Source: Methyloligella sp050110875 (lineage in GTDB: Bacteria > Pseudomonadota > Alphaproteobacteria > Rhizobiales > Methyloligellaceae). Taken from it: a DNA stretch of 64,000 nt. The stretch spans positions 2,790,001-2,854,000 of the forward strand of contig CP188828.1 of NCBI GenBank assembly GCA_050110875.1. The letters run 5' to 3'. The notes beneath the pieces were generated by a model. That model searched no databases and was not told the DNA's origin. It worked only from the letters and a program-made list of their open reading frames with translations. Position numbers and translations under genes: made by a program. Shown piece after piece: positions 1 to 7,963 of the stretch (positions within the stretch are counted from its first letter, which is position 1; each line of letters opens with the position of its first letter).

Positions 1-1
1 C

Positions 2-667
2 ATCACCTACGCCGAGTCCTATTCCGATTTCGCCGATGCAGATCTCATCATCGAGGCGGCGACGGAAGAGGAGACGGTGAAGCGCAAGATCTTCGTCGCG
101 CTTTGCCCCTATCTCAAGCCCGAAGCCATCGTAGCCACCAACACCTCATCCATCTCCATCACCCGGCTTGCTGCGGCGACCGACCGGCCGGAGCGCTTCA
201 TCGGGCTGCATTTCATGAACCCGGTGCCGGTGATGGAGCTGGTGGAGGTGATCCGCGGTATCGCGACGGAGGACGTGACCTTCGGCCGGGCCAAGGATTT
301 CATCGCGTCGCTCGGCAAGACCATCGCGGTCTCCGAGGATTTCCCGGCCTTCATGGTGAACCGCATCCTGCTGCCGATGATCAACGAGGCGGTCTACACG
401 CTGTATGAGGGCGTTGGGTCGGTCGATGCCATCGACACCGCCATGCGGCTCGGCGCCCATCATCCCATGGGCCCGCTGCAGCTCGCCGATTTCATCGGGC
501 TCGATACCTGCCTGTCGATCATGCAGGTGCTTTACGAAGGGCTGGCGGATTCCAAGTACCGGCCTTGTCCGCTGCTGGTGAAATATGTCGAGGCCGGCTG
601 GCTGGGCCGGAAATCGAACCGCGGTTTCTACGATTATCGCGGCGAGACTCCCATGCCGACGCGATAG
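2..667 (+). CDS. 3-hydroxyacyl-CoA dehydrogenase (3-hydroxybutyryl-CoA dehydrogenase type), 5' partial
   Basis: The reading frame is open from the window edge, so the N-terminal NAD-binding part lies outside. What is visible is the end of the Rossmann domain (NTSSISITRLA, FMNPVPVMELVEVI) and the whole C-terminal helical domain (MVNRILLPMINEA, HHPMGPLQLADFIGLD), both typical of short monofunctional 3HCDH enzymes. These oxidise 3-hydroxyacyl-CoA to 3-oxoacyl-CoA with NAD+ in beta-oxidation or butyrate/PHB metabolism; the exact substrate cannot be read from sequence. The gene ends with TAG and a strong intrinsic terminator follows, so it closes its transcription unit and is separate from the oxidase operon downstream. 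Confidence 0.93.
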   Translation: MTYAESYSDFADADLIIEAATEEETVKRKIFVALCPYLKPEAIVATNTSSISITRLAAATDRPERFIGLHFMNPVPVMELVEVIRGIATEDVTFGRAKDFIASLGKTIAVSEDFPAFMVNRILLPMINEAVYTLYEGVGSVDAIDTAMRLGAHHPMGPLQLADFIGLDTCLSIMQVLYEGLADSKYRPCPLLVKYVEAGWLGRKSNRGFYDYRGETPMPTR

Positions 668-702
668 GGCTTCGTCTCACCTTTTCAAATATTTGCTGTC
701 TC

Positions 703-726
703 AGGGCGCCTTGGAGCGCCCTTTTT
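703..726 (+). terminator. Rho-independent terminator after the 3HCDH gene
   Basis: GGGCGC (704-709) pairs with GCGCCC (716-721) around a 6-nt loop, extended by one A-T pair, and is followed by TTTTT. It lies 36 bp after the upstream stop codon. Confidence 0.85.
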
Positions 727-840
727 GCATTGGAAGACGTCCCGGCCGCGAGAGGAACAGTTCTCTTGCGGTTGCGTTGCCAGACTGGACGCCCGGTTCT
801 CATTCATCGGCGGGCATTTCGGGTCTGAGAGACGTGTCCC

Positions 841-1812
841 ATGTCGCTTTTGGAGACGCCGCTATCCTATCTGACCGGCGCTGGTGCGCGCGCCTATCCC
901 GTGGTCGGCCTGACCTGGGGCGTGCTTGCCATATCGGTGGCGGTCGTCCTGATCGTCGGCGCGCTGCTGCTTCAGGGCGTGCTGAAGCGGCGGATGCGCT
1001 CAGAGGAGGAGGAGGCAGAGTCGAAACCGATCGATCGGCCGAGCTCGGGACTCCAATGGATCTATGTCGGGGTGGGCGTCTCCTCGATAGTTCTGCTGGC
1101 TTCGGCGGTCTGGACCATGACCACGCTGGCGGAGGTCTCGGCCCCGTCCGGCGAACCCGCTCTGACGATCGAGATCACCGCCCATCAATGGTGGTGGGAG
1201 GCGCGCTATCTCAGCGACCGGTCCGACCGCATCTTTACCACGGCGAACGAGATCCATATCCCCACCGGGGAGCCGGTGCGCTTCGTGCTGGGAAGCGGCG
1301 ATGTCATCCACTCCTTCTGGGTGCCGGCGCTGTTCGGCAAGACCGACGCGATTCCGGGCCAGATCAACCGCACCTGGCTTCAGGCGGACGAGACCGGCGT
1401 CTATCGCGGTCAATGCACCGAATATTGCGGGGCCCAGCACGCCAAGATGGGGTTCACCGTGGTCGCCGAGAGCCCGGCGGATTTCAAGATGTGGCGGGAC
1501 GCGCAGCTTCAACCTGCAGAAGAGCCGGCAGAGGGAACACCGGCGGCGAGGGGCGAAAAGATCTTCACGGCGCGCTGCGGCGGGTGCCACAGGGTGCGCG
1601 GCACGGTGGCCGGCGGCGCGCTCGGGCCCGATCTCACCCATCTGATGTCCCGCGGCATGATCGCGGCCGGAAGCATGGAGAATACGACGGCCAATCTCGC
1701 CGGCTGGATCGCCGATCCGCAAGCGGTCAAGCCCGGCACGCAGATGCCGACCATGCCGCTGTCCGGTGCGGAGCTGAATGCCGTGGTGACCTATCTCGAA
1801 GGTCTGAGCTGA
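841..1812 (+). CDS. coxB: Cytochrome c oxidase subunit II with fused C-terminal cytochrome c domain (caa3-like)
   Basis: This 323-residue subunit receives electrons and passes them through CuA to subunit I. Two N-terminal membrane helices (about residues 19-47 and 67-92) anchor a periplasmic cupredoxin domain. The CuA ligands are visible: the His of VIHSFW and the motif around C192-T-E194-Y-C196 with H200 and M203. A class I cytochrome c domain follows, with heme site C246-G-G-C249-H250 and a Met-rich PGTQMPTMPL stretch for the axial ligand. The fusion marks a caa3-type enzyme that can take electrons straight from periplasmic carriers. The gene starts the oxidase operon; coxA begins 10 bp after its stop. 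No lipobox is seen. Confidence 0.95.
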   Translation: MSLLETPLSYLTGAGARAYPVVGLTWGVLAISVAVVLIVGALLLQGVLKRRMRSEEEEAESKPIDRPSSGLQWIYVGVGVSSIVLLASAVWTMTTLAEVSAPSGEPALTIEITAHQWWWEARYLSDRSDRIFTTANEIHIPTGEPVRFVLGSGDVIHSFWVPALFGKTDAIPGQINRTWLQADETGVYRGQCTEYCGAQHAKMGFTVVAESPADFKMWRDAQLQPAEEPAEGTPAARGEKIFTARCGGCHRVRGTVAGGALGPDLTHLMSRGMIAAGSMENTTANLAGWIADPQAVKPGTQMPTMPLSGAELNAVVTYLEGLS

Positions 1813-1822
1813 GGAGAGACGG

Positions 1823-3802
1823 ATGGCGACGGCTTCGGATACGGCAAATGGCGATCTGATCGGCGATATTCCGATCGTGAAGCCGACCGCTGCTCTGAAG
1901 CGCCGGCTGGAGGCGATCTGGGGCGATCCGCCGGGGCTCGCCGGTTTCTTTTCCACCGTCGATCACAAGCGGATCGGCATCCGCTATCTGGTCACCTCGT
2001 TCGTCTTTCTGCTGCTCGGCGGGATCGAGGCGCTGATCCTGCGCGCTCAACTCGCCCAGCCCGGCGAGACGCTGTTGACGCCGGAACAGTATAACGAGCT
2101 CTTCACCATGCACGGGATCTCGATGATCTTTCTCTACGCGGGCCCCGTGCTGTCCGGCTTCAGCAACTATCTCTGGCCGTTGCTGTTCGGCACGCGGGAC
2201 ATGGCGTTTCCGCGCCTGAACGCGCTGTCCTACTGGATCTTCCTCGCCTCCGGGCTGTTCATCTATGCCAGCTTCTTCATGGGGGCGATGCCGAATGACG
2301 GCTGGTTCGGCTACGTTCCTTACGCGAGCGCCGACTACAACCCTGGCTTCAACATCGATTTCTATACGCTCGGACTGATCTTTCTCGGCATCTCGACGAC
2401 GGTCGGCGCGGCCAATTTCATCGTCACCTTCATGCGGACCCGGGCGCCCGGCATGTCGATCAATCGCGTGCCGATCCTGGTCTGGGGCACGCTCACCGCT
2501 TCGGTCGCCAATATCCTGGTGATCCCTTGCGTGAGCCTCGCCTTCTTCCTGCTGTGGCTGGACCGCAATGTCGGCACCCATTTCTTCGACGTGGGGCAGG
2601 GCGGACAGCCTATGCTGTGGCAGCATCTATTCTGGATGTTCGGCCATCCCTGGGTCTACGCCATCGTTCTGCCGGCCATGGGAATCGTCTCGGACGGGCT
2701 GCCGACCTTCTGCCGCCGGCCGCTGGTCGGCTACGCGCTGGTGGCGCTGGCGACGGTGGCCACCATGGCGCTCGGTTTCGGGGTGTGGATCCACCATATG
2801 TTCGCGACCGGCATCTCGGACATGTCGCTCGCCTTCTTCTCCGGCGCGTCGATCTTCATCGCGGTGCCGAGCGCGGTGGCGGTGTTCGCCTGGCTTGCCA
2901 CCATCTGGACCGGCCGTCCGGTGATCACCACGGCGTTCCTGTTCTTCGCCGGCATGATCATCCTATTCGTGATCGGTGGGGTATCGGGCTTCATGACCGC
3001 GTCCGTGCCGGTCGATTGGCAGCTCACCGATACCTATTTCGTGGTGGCCCATATCCACTACGTGCTGATCGGGATCAACGTCTTTCCCGTCGTCGGCGGG
3101 ATCTATTACTGGTTCCCGAAGATGACCGGCCGGATGCTCGACGAGCGGTTGGGCAAGTGGAATTTCTGGACCATGTTCATCGGGTTCAATCTCGGCTTCT
3201 TCCCGATGCACATCTCGGGGCTGCTCGGCATGCCGCGCAGGATCTACACCTATGGTGCCGATTTCGGCTGGGCGGATCTCAATCTCGTCACGACGGCGGG
3301 CAGCTATCTCTTCGCCTTCGGCGTCGCGCTGTTCTTGATCAATATCGTCGTGAGCCTGCGGCGCGGGGCGGTTGCGGGCGCCAATCCCTGGCATGCCCCG
3401 ACCCTGGAATGGGCGATGCCGTCGCCACCGCCCGCCTACAATTTCGCGGTGCTGCCCGCCTTGGCGAGCCGTCATCCCCTCTGGGAGAGCGAGCTCAAGG
3501 AGGCACCTGCCCGCTCGATGCTGAACAAGGGGCCGGCGCTCGAGGACGGGCACCAGATGCTGGGCACGACGGTGCTGGATGCGGAGCCCGATGCGCTGCT
3601 CAACATGCCGGGGCCGAGCTATCTGCCCTTCATACTGACGGTGAGCATGGCCGTGCTGTTCACTGCCCTGCTGCTCCAGGCCTGGGTGGTTCTGGGGTTC
3701 GCCGTGCTGGCGGTTGCGGCGACGCTCTTGGCTTGGATCTGGCCGCGCTTCTCCACGGTGCGGCTTGCACGCGAGGCGCAGGAGGCCGTGGTCGGTGGCT
3801 GA
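1823..3802 (+). CDS. coxA: Heme-copper oxidase subunit I lacking canonical K-channel Lys and helix-VI Glu
   Basis: This is the catalytic subunit that reduces O2, 659 residues long, with a C-terminal extension holding about two extra membrane helices, as in caa3-type CtaD. All metal ligands are present: H97 for low-spin heme, H275, H324 and H325 for CuB, and H410/H412 in AHIHYV. The His-Tyr cofactor tyrosine is Y279. Two proton-path residues are not the usual ones: the helix-VI motif reads HPWVY (W277 where A1-type enzymes have Glu), and the helix-VIII motif reads AVPSAVAVFAW (A353 where most A-type enzymes have the K-channel Lys). The D-channel entry Asp in RDMAFPRLN is kept. Alignment was by eye against the bovine and Paracoccus motifs. 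Confidence 0.95.
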   Translation: MATASDTANGDLIGDIPIVKPTAALKRRLEAIWGDPPGLAGFFSTVDHKRIGIRYLVTSFVFLLLGGIEALILRAQLAQPGETLLTPEQYNELFTMHGISMIFLYAGPVLSGFSNYLWPLLFGTRDMAFPRLNALSYWIFLASGLFIYASFFMGAMPNDGWFGYVPYASADYNPGFNIDFYTLGLIFLGISTTVGAANFIVTFMRTRAPGMSINRVPILVWGTLTASVANILVIPCVSLAFFLLWLDRNVGTHFFDVGQGGQPMLWQHLFWMFGHPWVYAIVLPAMGIVSDGLPTFCRRPLVGYALVALATVATMALGFGVWIHHMFATGISDMSLAFFSGASIFIAVPSAVAVFAWLATIWTGRPVITTAFLFFAGMIILFVIGGVSGFMTASVPVDWQLTDTYFVVAHIHYVLIGINVFPVVGGIYYWFPKMTGRMLDERLGKWNFWTMFIGFNLGFFPMHISGLLGMPRRIYTYGADFGWADLNLVTTAGSYLFAFGVALFLINIVVSLRRGAVAGANPWHAPTLEWAMPSPPPAYNFAVLPALASRHPLWESELKEAPARSMLNKGPALEDGHQMLGTTVLDAEPDALLNMPGPSYLPFILTVSMAVLFTALLLQAWVVLGFAVLAVAATLLAWIWPRFSTVRLAREAQEAVVGG

Positions 3803-4418
3803 TACGAGCAACATGACGGCGATGCATGCCGATCTCACCGAGCGGTCCGACCGCTATATCGCGTCGGGCTGGTACGGCATGTGGTGGCTGGTGATCACGG
3901 AAGGCGCGCTGTTCGCCTATCTGCTGTTCAGCTATGTCTACACGCTGCTGGAAAATCAGGGATGGCCACCCGGCGGGCCGCTGTCCCTGACGCTGGCATT
4001 GCCCAACACCATCGTTCTCCTAGCGAGCAGCGTGCTGATCGTCATCGGCGAGCGGGCCGGGCGGCGCGGCAGATCCGGGCTGGAGCTCGGCATGCTGATC
4101 GGCGCGATCGTGCTCGGCATCGTGTTCGTGGGCGTGCAGCTCAAGGAGTGGGCCGACAAGCCGTACTCCTACGATACGCATCTCTACGGTTCCTATTACT
4201 TCACGGTCACCGGCTTCCACATGGCCCATGTGATTGTCGGTCTGATCGGGCTGACGGCGCTCGCCGTCTGGCTCGCCACCGGTGGCGGCAAGGCGCTCGG
4301 TCCGAGCCACCGGCTGCAGCAGAGACCGCTCACGATCGGCTCGATCTATTGGCATTTCGTCGACGCGGTCTGGCTGGCCGTGTTCGCCACCTTCTATCTC
4401 GCCCCGCTATGGAGCTGA
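3795..4418 (+). CDS. coxC: Cytochrome c oxidase subunit III (short CyoC-like form)
   Basis: This 207-residue integral membrane protein has about five helices and the subunit III signatures ITEGALFAYLLFSY (with the conserved Glu), HLYGSYYFTVTGFHMAHV and YWHFVDAVWLAVF. Subunit III has no redox centre and stabilises the core and proton uptake. I chose the GTG at 3795 because AGGAGG (3780-3785) sits at good spacing before it. The start then overlaps the end of coxA by 8 bp and suggests translational coupling. An ATG at 3813 is the alternative start. Confidence 0.92.
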   Translation: MADTSNMTAMHADLTERSDRYIASGWYGMWWLVITEGALFAYLLFSYVYTLLENQGWPPGGPLSLTLALPNTIVLLASSVLIVIGERAGRRGRSGLELGMLIGAIVLGIVFVGVQLKEWADKPYSYDTHLYGSYYFTVTGFHMAHVIVGLIGLTALAVWLATGGGKALGPSHRLQQRPLTIGSIYWHFVDAVWLAVFATFYLAPLWS

Positions 4419-4422
4419 TGCG

Positions 4423-4863
4423 ATGAGCGATACCACCGGCCCCGCACAAAAGGACATTCGCCATCCGGCGCCACGGCGCGGCGCGGTCAGCCTGTCCGGT
4501 CTCGTCTTCGGGCTGGCGGGCGCGCCGTTGGTCTGGGCCCTGCATCTGACCTTCAACGCCGCGGTGGCCGGACGGGTGTGCGAGGCAACCGGTCCCAATC
4601 TCGGGCGGGACGGGGCGCTCGTCGCCATGACGGTCAGCGGACTCATCGCGCTCTCGGTATCGGCGGCGGCCGGGCTCGTGGCCTATCGCGGGTGGCGCGC
4701 CACCCATGAGGCTCAGGAGAGCCAGCATCACACGGTGTTCGATGTCGGGGAGGGGCGGACGCGCTTCCTTTGCCTGATCGGGATCGTGTTCAGCGCCGGG
4801 TTTTTCGCCGCCAGCCTGTTCGACCTCATCGCCGTCTATATGGTGCCGCTATGCGCAAGCTGA
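4423..4863 (+). CDS. Small three-helix membrane protein of the oxidase operon, function unknown
   Basis: I do not recognise a named family. The 146 residues hold three hydrophobic segments: about 24-45 (with APLVWALHLTFNA and a buried His), 62-85 and 113-140. A polar loop rich in His, Glu and Gln separates the last two. The gene starts 4 bp after coxC and overlaps the next cytochrome gene by 13 bp. From position and size it may be an accessory or subunit-IV-like part of this oxidase, or an assembly protein; that is inference from context only. Confidence 0.75.
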   Translation: MSDTTGPAQKDIRHPAPRRGAVSLSGLVFGLAGAPLVWALHLTFNAAVAGRVCEATGPNLGRDGALVAMTVSGLIALSVSAAAGLVAYRGWRATHEAQESQHHTVFDVGEGRTRFLCLIGIVFSAGFFAASLFDLIAVYMVPLCAS

Positions 4864-5216
4864 CCGTCGTCATACTCATTCTCGGACTGAGCGTCCTCAC
4901 CGCCTGCGATCTCGACAGCGCCGCCTCCGAGAAACCCAGCGCGGCGGAGCGGGGTGCCAAGCTGATCGCGGAGGTGGGATGCGGCTCCTGCCATCACATT
5001 CCAGGCATCAAAGGTGCCACCGGGCTGGTGGGCCCGCCGCTGCATCACATGGCGAACCGGGTGTTCATCGCGGGCAAGCTACGCAACTCGCCGGAGAATA
5101 TGGTGCGGTGGATCGAGAATCCGCAAGCCGTCTCGCCCGGCAACGCCATGCCGGATATGGGGCTGACGGAGCGGCAGGCCAGGGACATCACGGCCTATCT
5201 GGCGACGCTGGAGTAG
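4851..5216 (+). CDS. Class I cytochrome c lipoprotein
   Basis: A 121-residue monoheme cytochrome. The signal peptide ends in a lipobox (SVLTAC, lipidated C19), so the protein should be anchored to a membrane facing the periplasm. Heme attaches at C44-G-S-C47-H48, and the sixth ligand is a Met of the GNAMPDMG stretch. The fold (NMVRWIENPQAVSPGNAMPDMGL) resembles the cytochrome c domain fused to the CoxB of this operon. It is the last gene of the coxBAC operon, and it probably hands electrons to CoxB or takes them from the alcohol dehydrogenase encoded opposite. Confidence 0.9.
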   Translation: MRKLTVVILILGLSVLTACDLDSAASEKPSAAERGAKLIAEVGCGSCHHIPGIKGATGLVGPPLHHMANRVFIAGKLRNSPENMVRWIENPQAVSPGNAMPDMGLTERQARDITAYLATLE

Positions 5217-5259
5217 ATTAGCTTCCTCGGATTCGAGTCGCATCCTTGGGAGGAGATCG

Positions 5260-5685
5260 ATGGAACAGCGCATTACCCTGATCACGCTCGGCGTGGGAGA
5301 TCTTCAAAAGAGCGCGGCCTTTTTCGAGCGGCTTGGCTGGCGGCGTTCCGTAAAAGAGGTAGAAGGTGTCGCTTTCTATCAATGCGGCTCCATCGCCCTC
5401 GGCCTCTATCCGCGCGATGCGCTTGCCGACGATGCGCAGGTCGATCGGGCCGGAAACGGGTTCGAAGGCATCACGATTGCGCATAACACGAGAAGCAAGG
5501 CGGAGGTCGACGCGGTCCTGGCCGAGGCTGAGGCAGCCGGTGCAACGATCGTGAAGCCGGCCGAAGAGACTTTCTGGGGTGGATATCACGGTTATTTCCG
5601 CGATCTCGACGGTCATCTCTGGGAGGTGGCCTGGAATCCCGGCTTCCCGCTCGACGAGGCAGGTGCGGTCACGCTGCCCGATTGA
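5260..5685 (+). CDS. VOC-superfamily (glyoxalase/bleomycin resistance-like) protein
   Basis: At 141 residues this is a single two-module VOC fold: TLGVGDLQKSAAFFERLGWR opens the first beta-alpha-beta-beta-beta unit, and GGYHGYFRDLDGHLWEVAWNPG closes the second. In the family, metal-binding Glu and His residues sit at these ends; the C-terminal Glu of HLWEVAW is present. The substrate cannot be told. A clear GGGAGGAG ribosome site precedes the ATG. It lies 43 bp after the cytochrome gene and converges with ctaG, so it may ride along with the oxidase operon without sharing its function. Confidence 0.88.
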   Translation: MEQRITLITLGVGDLQKSAAFFERLGWRRSVKEVEGVAFYQCGSIALGLYPRDALADDAQVDRAGNGFEGITIAHNTRSKAEVDAVLAEAEAAGATIVKPAEETFWGGYHGYFRDLDGHLWEVAWNPGFPLDEAGAVTLPD

Positions 5686-5703
5686 ACGGTTTTGCTCTCG
5701 CGG

Positions 5704-6501
5704 TCACGTCGACAGGGCTGCCTGGTCGCGGTCGCGCTGCTCCAGCCGGTGGAGATAGACGCCGAGCGCGACGAGCACCTCCACGGTGAGGATCAGCCCG
5801 CCCGGCACCCACATGATGAGCCCGCCGAGGCTCTGGTCCTGAAGCGGGGTCAGGCCGAAGGGCCAGGTGGTGCTCTGATGCACGGCGAATAGCGCGGCTG
5901 GCGCCAGGGTCAGGATGGCGCCGATGCCGGACATCTGCATGCTGGTGATGAAGCTGGCCAGCAGCATGGAACCCGGCTCGGCGCGCAGGATCACCCGCCA
6001 GACGATCAGCGCCGTGCCGATCATGGTGATGTGCATCAGCCAGTAGATCAGGTGGCTTTCGAAGGTCGCCGCATAGGGCGCCGGCATATGCCAGATCCAG
6101 ACGGCGAGGGCGAAGCCGATGGTGCCGATGGCGAATTCCGCGCGGCGTGGAGTCTCGCCCGTCATTCGCAAGGCCCGGGCCAGCATGATGTCGGCGCGGC
6201 CGGCGACAATCAGCGGGGCGGCGATCAGGGCGAGGATCATGTGCTGTCCGACTCTGGCGGCGAACAGCGCCACGCTCAGATTGCAGAGGGGCGAGACGAG
6301 GGCGAGAGTCAGGATCGTCCAGCCGATGGCGAAGGAGAGGGCGCTGTTGCGGGTGGCGCCGGGGTCGATGCGCTTGGCGTAGCCGATGGCGTAAACGGCA
6401 GCGAAGCCAAGCAGCACGGCGATGAGAACGGGATCGAGATTCCAGGTGGCGCTGCCGGGAACGGGCGGGGTGCCGCAATAGGGGATCGCGTTCCAGATCA
6501 T
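5704..6501 (-). CDS. ctaG: CtaG-type (caa3) cytochrome c oxidase assembly factor
   Basis: This 265-residue membrane protein has about seven helices and matches the Caa3_CtaG family: RVGQHMILALIAAPLIVAG, HMPAPYAATFESHLIYWLMH and SGIGAILTLAPAALFAVH carry the conserved His and Met residues proposed to handle copper. Family members are needed to make active caa3 oxidase in Bacillus. Its presence fits the caa3-like oxidase encoded on the other strand nearby. The gene is last in the PQQ dehydrogenase operon, with its ATG overlapping the preceding TGA (ATGA), so its translation is coupled. Confidence 0.9.
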   Translation of the reverse strand: MIWNAIPYCGTPPVPGSATWNLDPVLIAVLLGFAAVYAIGYAKRIDPGATRNSALSFAIGWTILTLALVSPLCNLSVALFAARVGQHMILALIAAPLIVAGRADIMLARALRMTGETPRRAEFAIGTIGFALAVWIWHMPAPYAATFESHLIYWLMHITMIGTALIVWRVILRAEPGSMLLASFITSMQMSGIGAILTLAPAALFAVHQSTTWPFGLTPLQDQSLGGLIMWVPGGLILTVEVLVALGVYLHRLEQRDRDQAALST

Positions 6502-7115
6502 TGCCCGCTCTCCTTCGGCGAAATGATCTCGCCCTCCTCATCCTTGGCGGCGTCCTTCTCGCTGATTTGCGCCGGTTCGGCCAGCTTCACCTCGGATTTC
6601 GGCTTGGTGTTCTGGCTGAGAGATTTCACGTAGGCGGCGAGCTTGTAGACGGTGTCGCCCTGGACCATGGCGCGGAAGGCGGGCATGCCATGGGGTCGGC
6701 CCTCGCGGATGGAGCTGGCGATGTTCTCCATGGAGCCGCCATAGATCCATTTGTCGTCCATCAGGGGCGGGCCCATGCCGCCGCCGCCCTTGAAGTGGCA
6801 GCCATTGCAGTTGAAGGAGGCGAAGAGCTGCCGTCCGATATCGATGGCTTCCGGATTGCCCTTGGCCGCCTTGGCCGCCGCGCTCTGCTGATCGACGGGC
6901 TTCTGTCCGCCAGGGGCGATGGGCACGAGGGAGATTTCGACATTCTCGCTCTCGGTCTGATCGAGAGGCGGTGGATTTTCGGCATTTCCAGCCTGATCGC
7001 CGGTTTCGGTCGTCTGGTCGCTCGCCGCCTCGTCGCCACCCTGATCGGAACAGGCGCCGAGACCGAGACAAAGAGCAAGAACCATGAGGGGGGTGAAGAG
7101 CTTCGTGAGGGTCAT
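6498..7115 (-). CDS. Cytochrome c lipoprotein with long acidic linker
   Basis: At 205 residues, the signal peptide ends in a lipobox (LGLGAC, lipidated C22). An acidic, Gln/Asp/Glu-rich linker of about 65 residues follows, then a class I cytochrome c domain with heme site C103-N-G-C106-H107 and likely axial M144 in PHGMPAF, and a charged C-terminal tail. It sits between the XoxJ-like gene and ctaG with ATGA overlaps on both sides. In methylotroph loci this position is held by the cytochrome that accepts electrons from the PQQ dehydrogenase (XoxG/MxaG). This one is membrane tethered, and its function as that acceptor is inferred from context. Confidence 0.88.
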   Translation of the reverse strand: MTLTKLFTPLMVLALCLGLGACSDQGGDEAASDQTTETGDQAGNAENPPPLDQTESENVEISLVPIAPGGQKPVDQQSAAAKAAKGNPEAIDIGRQLFASFNCNGCHFKGGGGMGPPLMDDKWIYGGSMENIASSIREGRPHGMPAFRAMVQGDTVYKLAAYVKSLSQNTKPKSEVKLAEPAQISEKDAAKDEEGEIISPKESGQ

Positions 7116-7963
7116 TGCGCTTCCCCTAGCTTCGTCGGTTTGTCGATGCGCGGGATGCCGTACCGGGCCAGAACGGCATCGATCTCTTCGCGGCGGTCGC
7201 GAAGGGCGCGCTCGAGATCGGCGTGCAGGTCGGTATCCAGATGACGCGTGGCCAACGAGATGCCGTATGTCATTTGTAGCACCGGAAGCGTAGGATCGAT
7301 CGTCACCGGGGTGAGCTCCAGATCGACAGGCTGCCTTCGGGCGTAGTAGCCGGCGATCGGTCCCCACACGATCGCCACGTCGATATCGCCCGCGGCGACG
7401 GCATCGACGATGGGGGCATGAGGCCTGTCGCTTTCCGGGTCGCCATAGACCGGGTAGCCCTTGAGGTTGTCGATGATGCCGCGCTGGGCGAGATCGTGAA
7501 CCGGCGGCGTGTTCGTGCCGTCCTCGCCGATCAGTTGAACGCCGATCTTGAGCGTCTTGAGCGCGGGATCGTCGTAGGATTCGATGGTCGGCTCATCCGC
7601 CCGCTGCACGAACATATAGGTCGAGCGATAGTAGGGGCGGGTCGTCTCCAATGACTTCATCGCGTCGGGCACGCCCATGACGACGTCGCAATGGCCGGCT
7701 CGGATCGTTTCGCGCAGGAAGCCCTGGCCTTGCGGAAACCAATAATAGGTCAGCTCGGCGTCCATATCGTCGGCGACGATCTCGGCGATCTTGTTCTCGA
7801 AGCCGGATCCGTCCTGTTTCGAATAGGGCAGGTTGTTGGGATCGGCGCAGACGCGAAGCTCGCGGGCTTGGGCCGGCGCGGCTCCGAAGCCGATCGACAT
7901 GGCTGACATGGCCAGCACGCCGGCGAGGAGCGCCAGGCTCCTAGTCTGGCAGCTTGAACGCAT
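7112..7963 (-). CDS. XoxJ/MoxJ-like periplasmic binding protein of quinoprotein dehydrogenase
   Basis: This 283-residue exported protein has a signal peptide ending near AAPAQA and then ELRVCADPNNLPYSKQDGSGFENKIAEIVADDM, the typical opening of the quinoprotein-dehydrogenase-associated substrate-binding family (TIGR03871, XoxJ/MoxJ). These proteins have the fold of ABC solute-binding proteins but are thought to help mature or activate the PQQ enzyme. The gene overlaps the end of the dehydrogenase gene by 23 bp and has GAGG before its ATG. No ABC transporter genes are nearby, which supports the accessory role. Confidence 0.9.
   Translation of the reverse strand: MRSSCQTRSLALLAGVLAMSAMSIGFGAAPAQARELRVCADPNNLPYSKQDGSGFENKIAEIVADDMDAELTYYWFPQGQGFLRETIRAGHCDVVMGVPDAMKSLETTRPYYRSTYMFVQRADEPTIESYDDPALKTLKIGVQLIGEDGTNTPPVHDLAQRGIIDNLKGYPVYGDPESDRPHAPIVDAVAAGDIDVAIVWGPIAGYYARRQPVDLELTPVTIDPTLPVLQMTYGISLATRHLDTDLHADLERALRDRREEIDAVLARYGIPRIDKPTKLGEAQ

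Noticed and set aside
6498..7115. Assignment of the cytochrome as XoxG
   Set aside because: The position fits, but the lipobox and long acidic linker do not match soluble XoxG, so no symbol was given.
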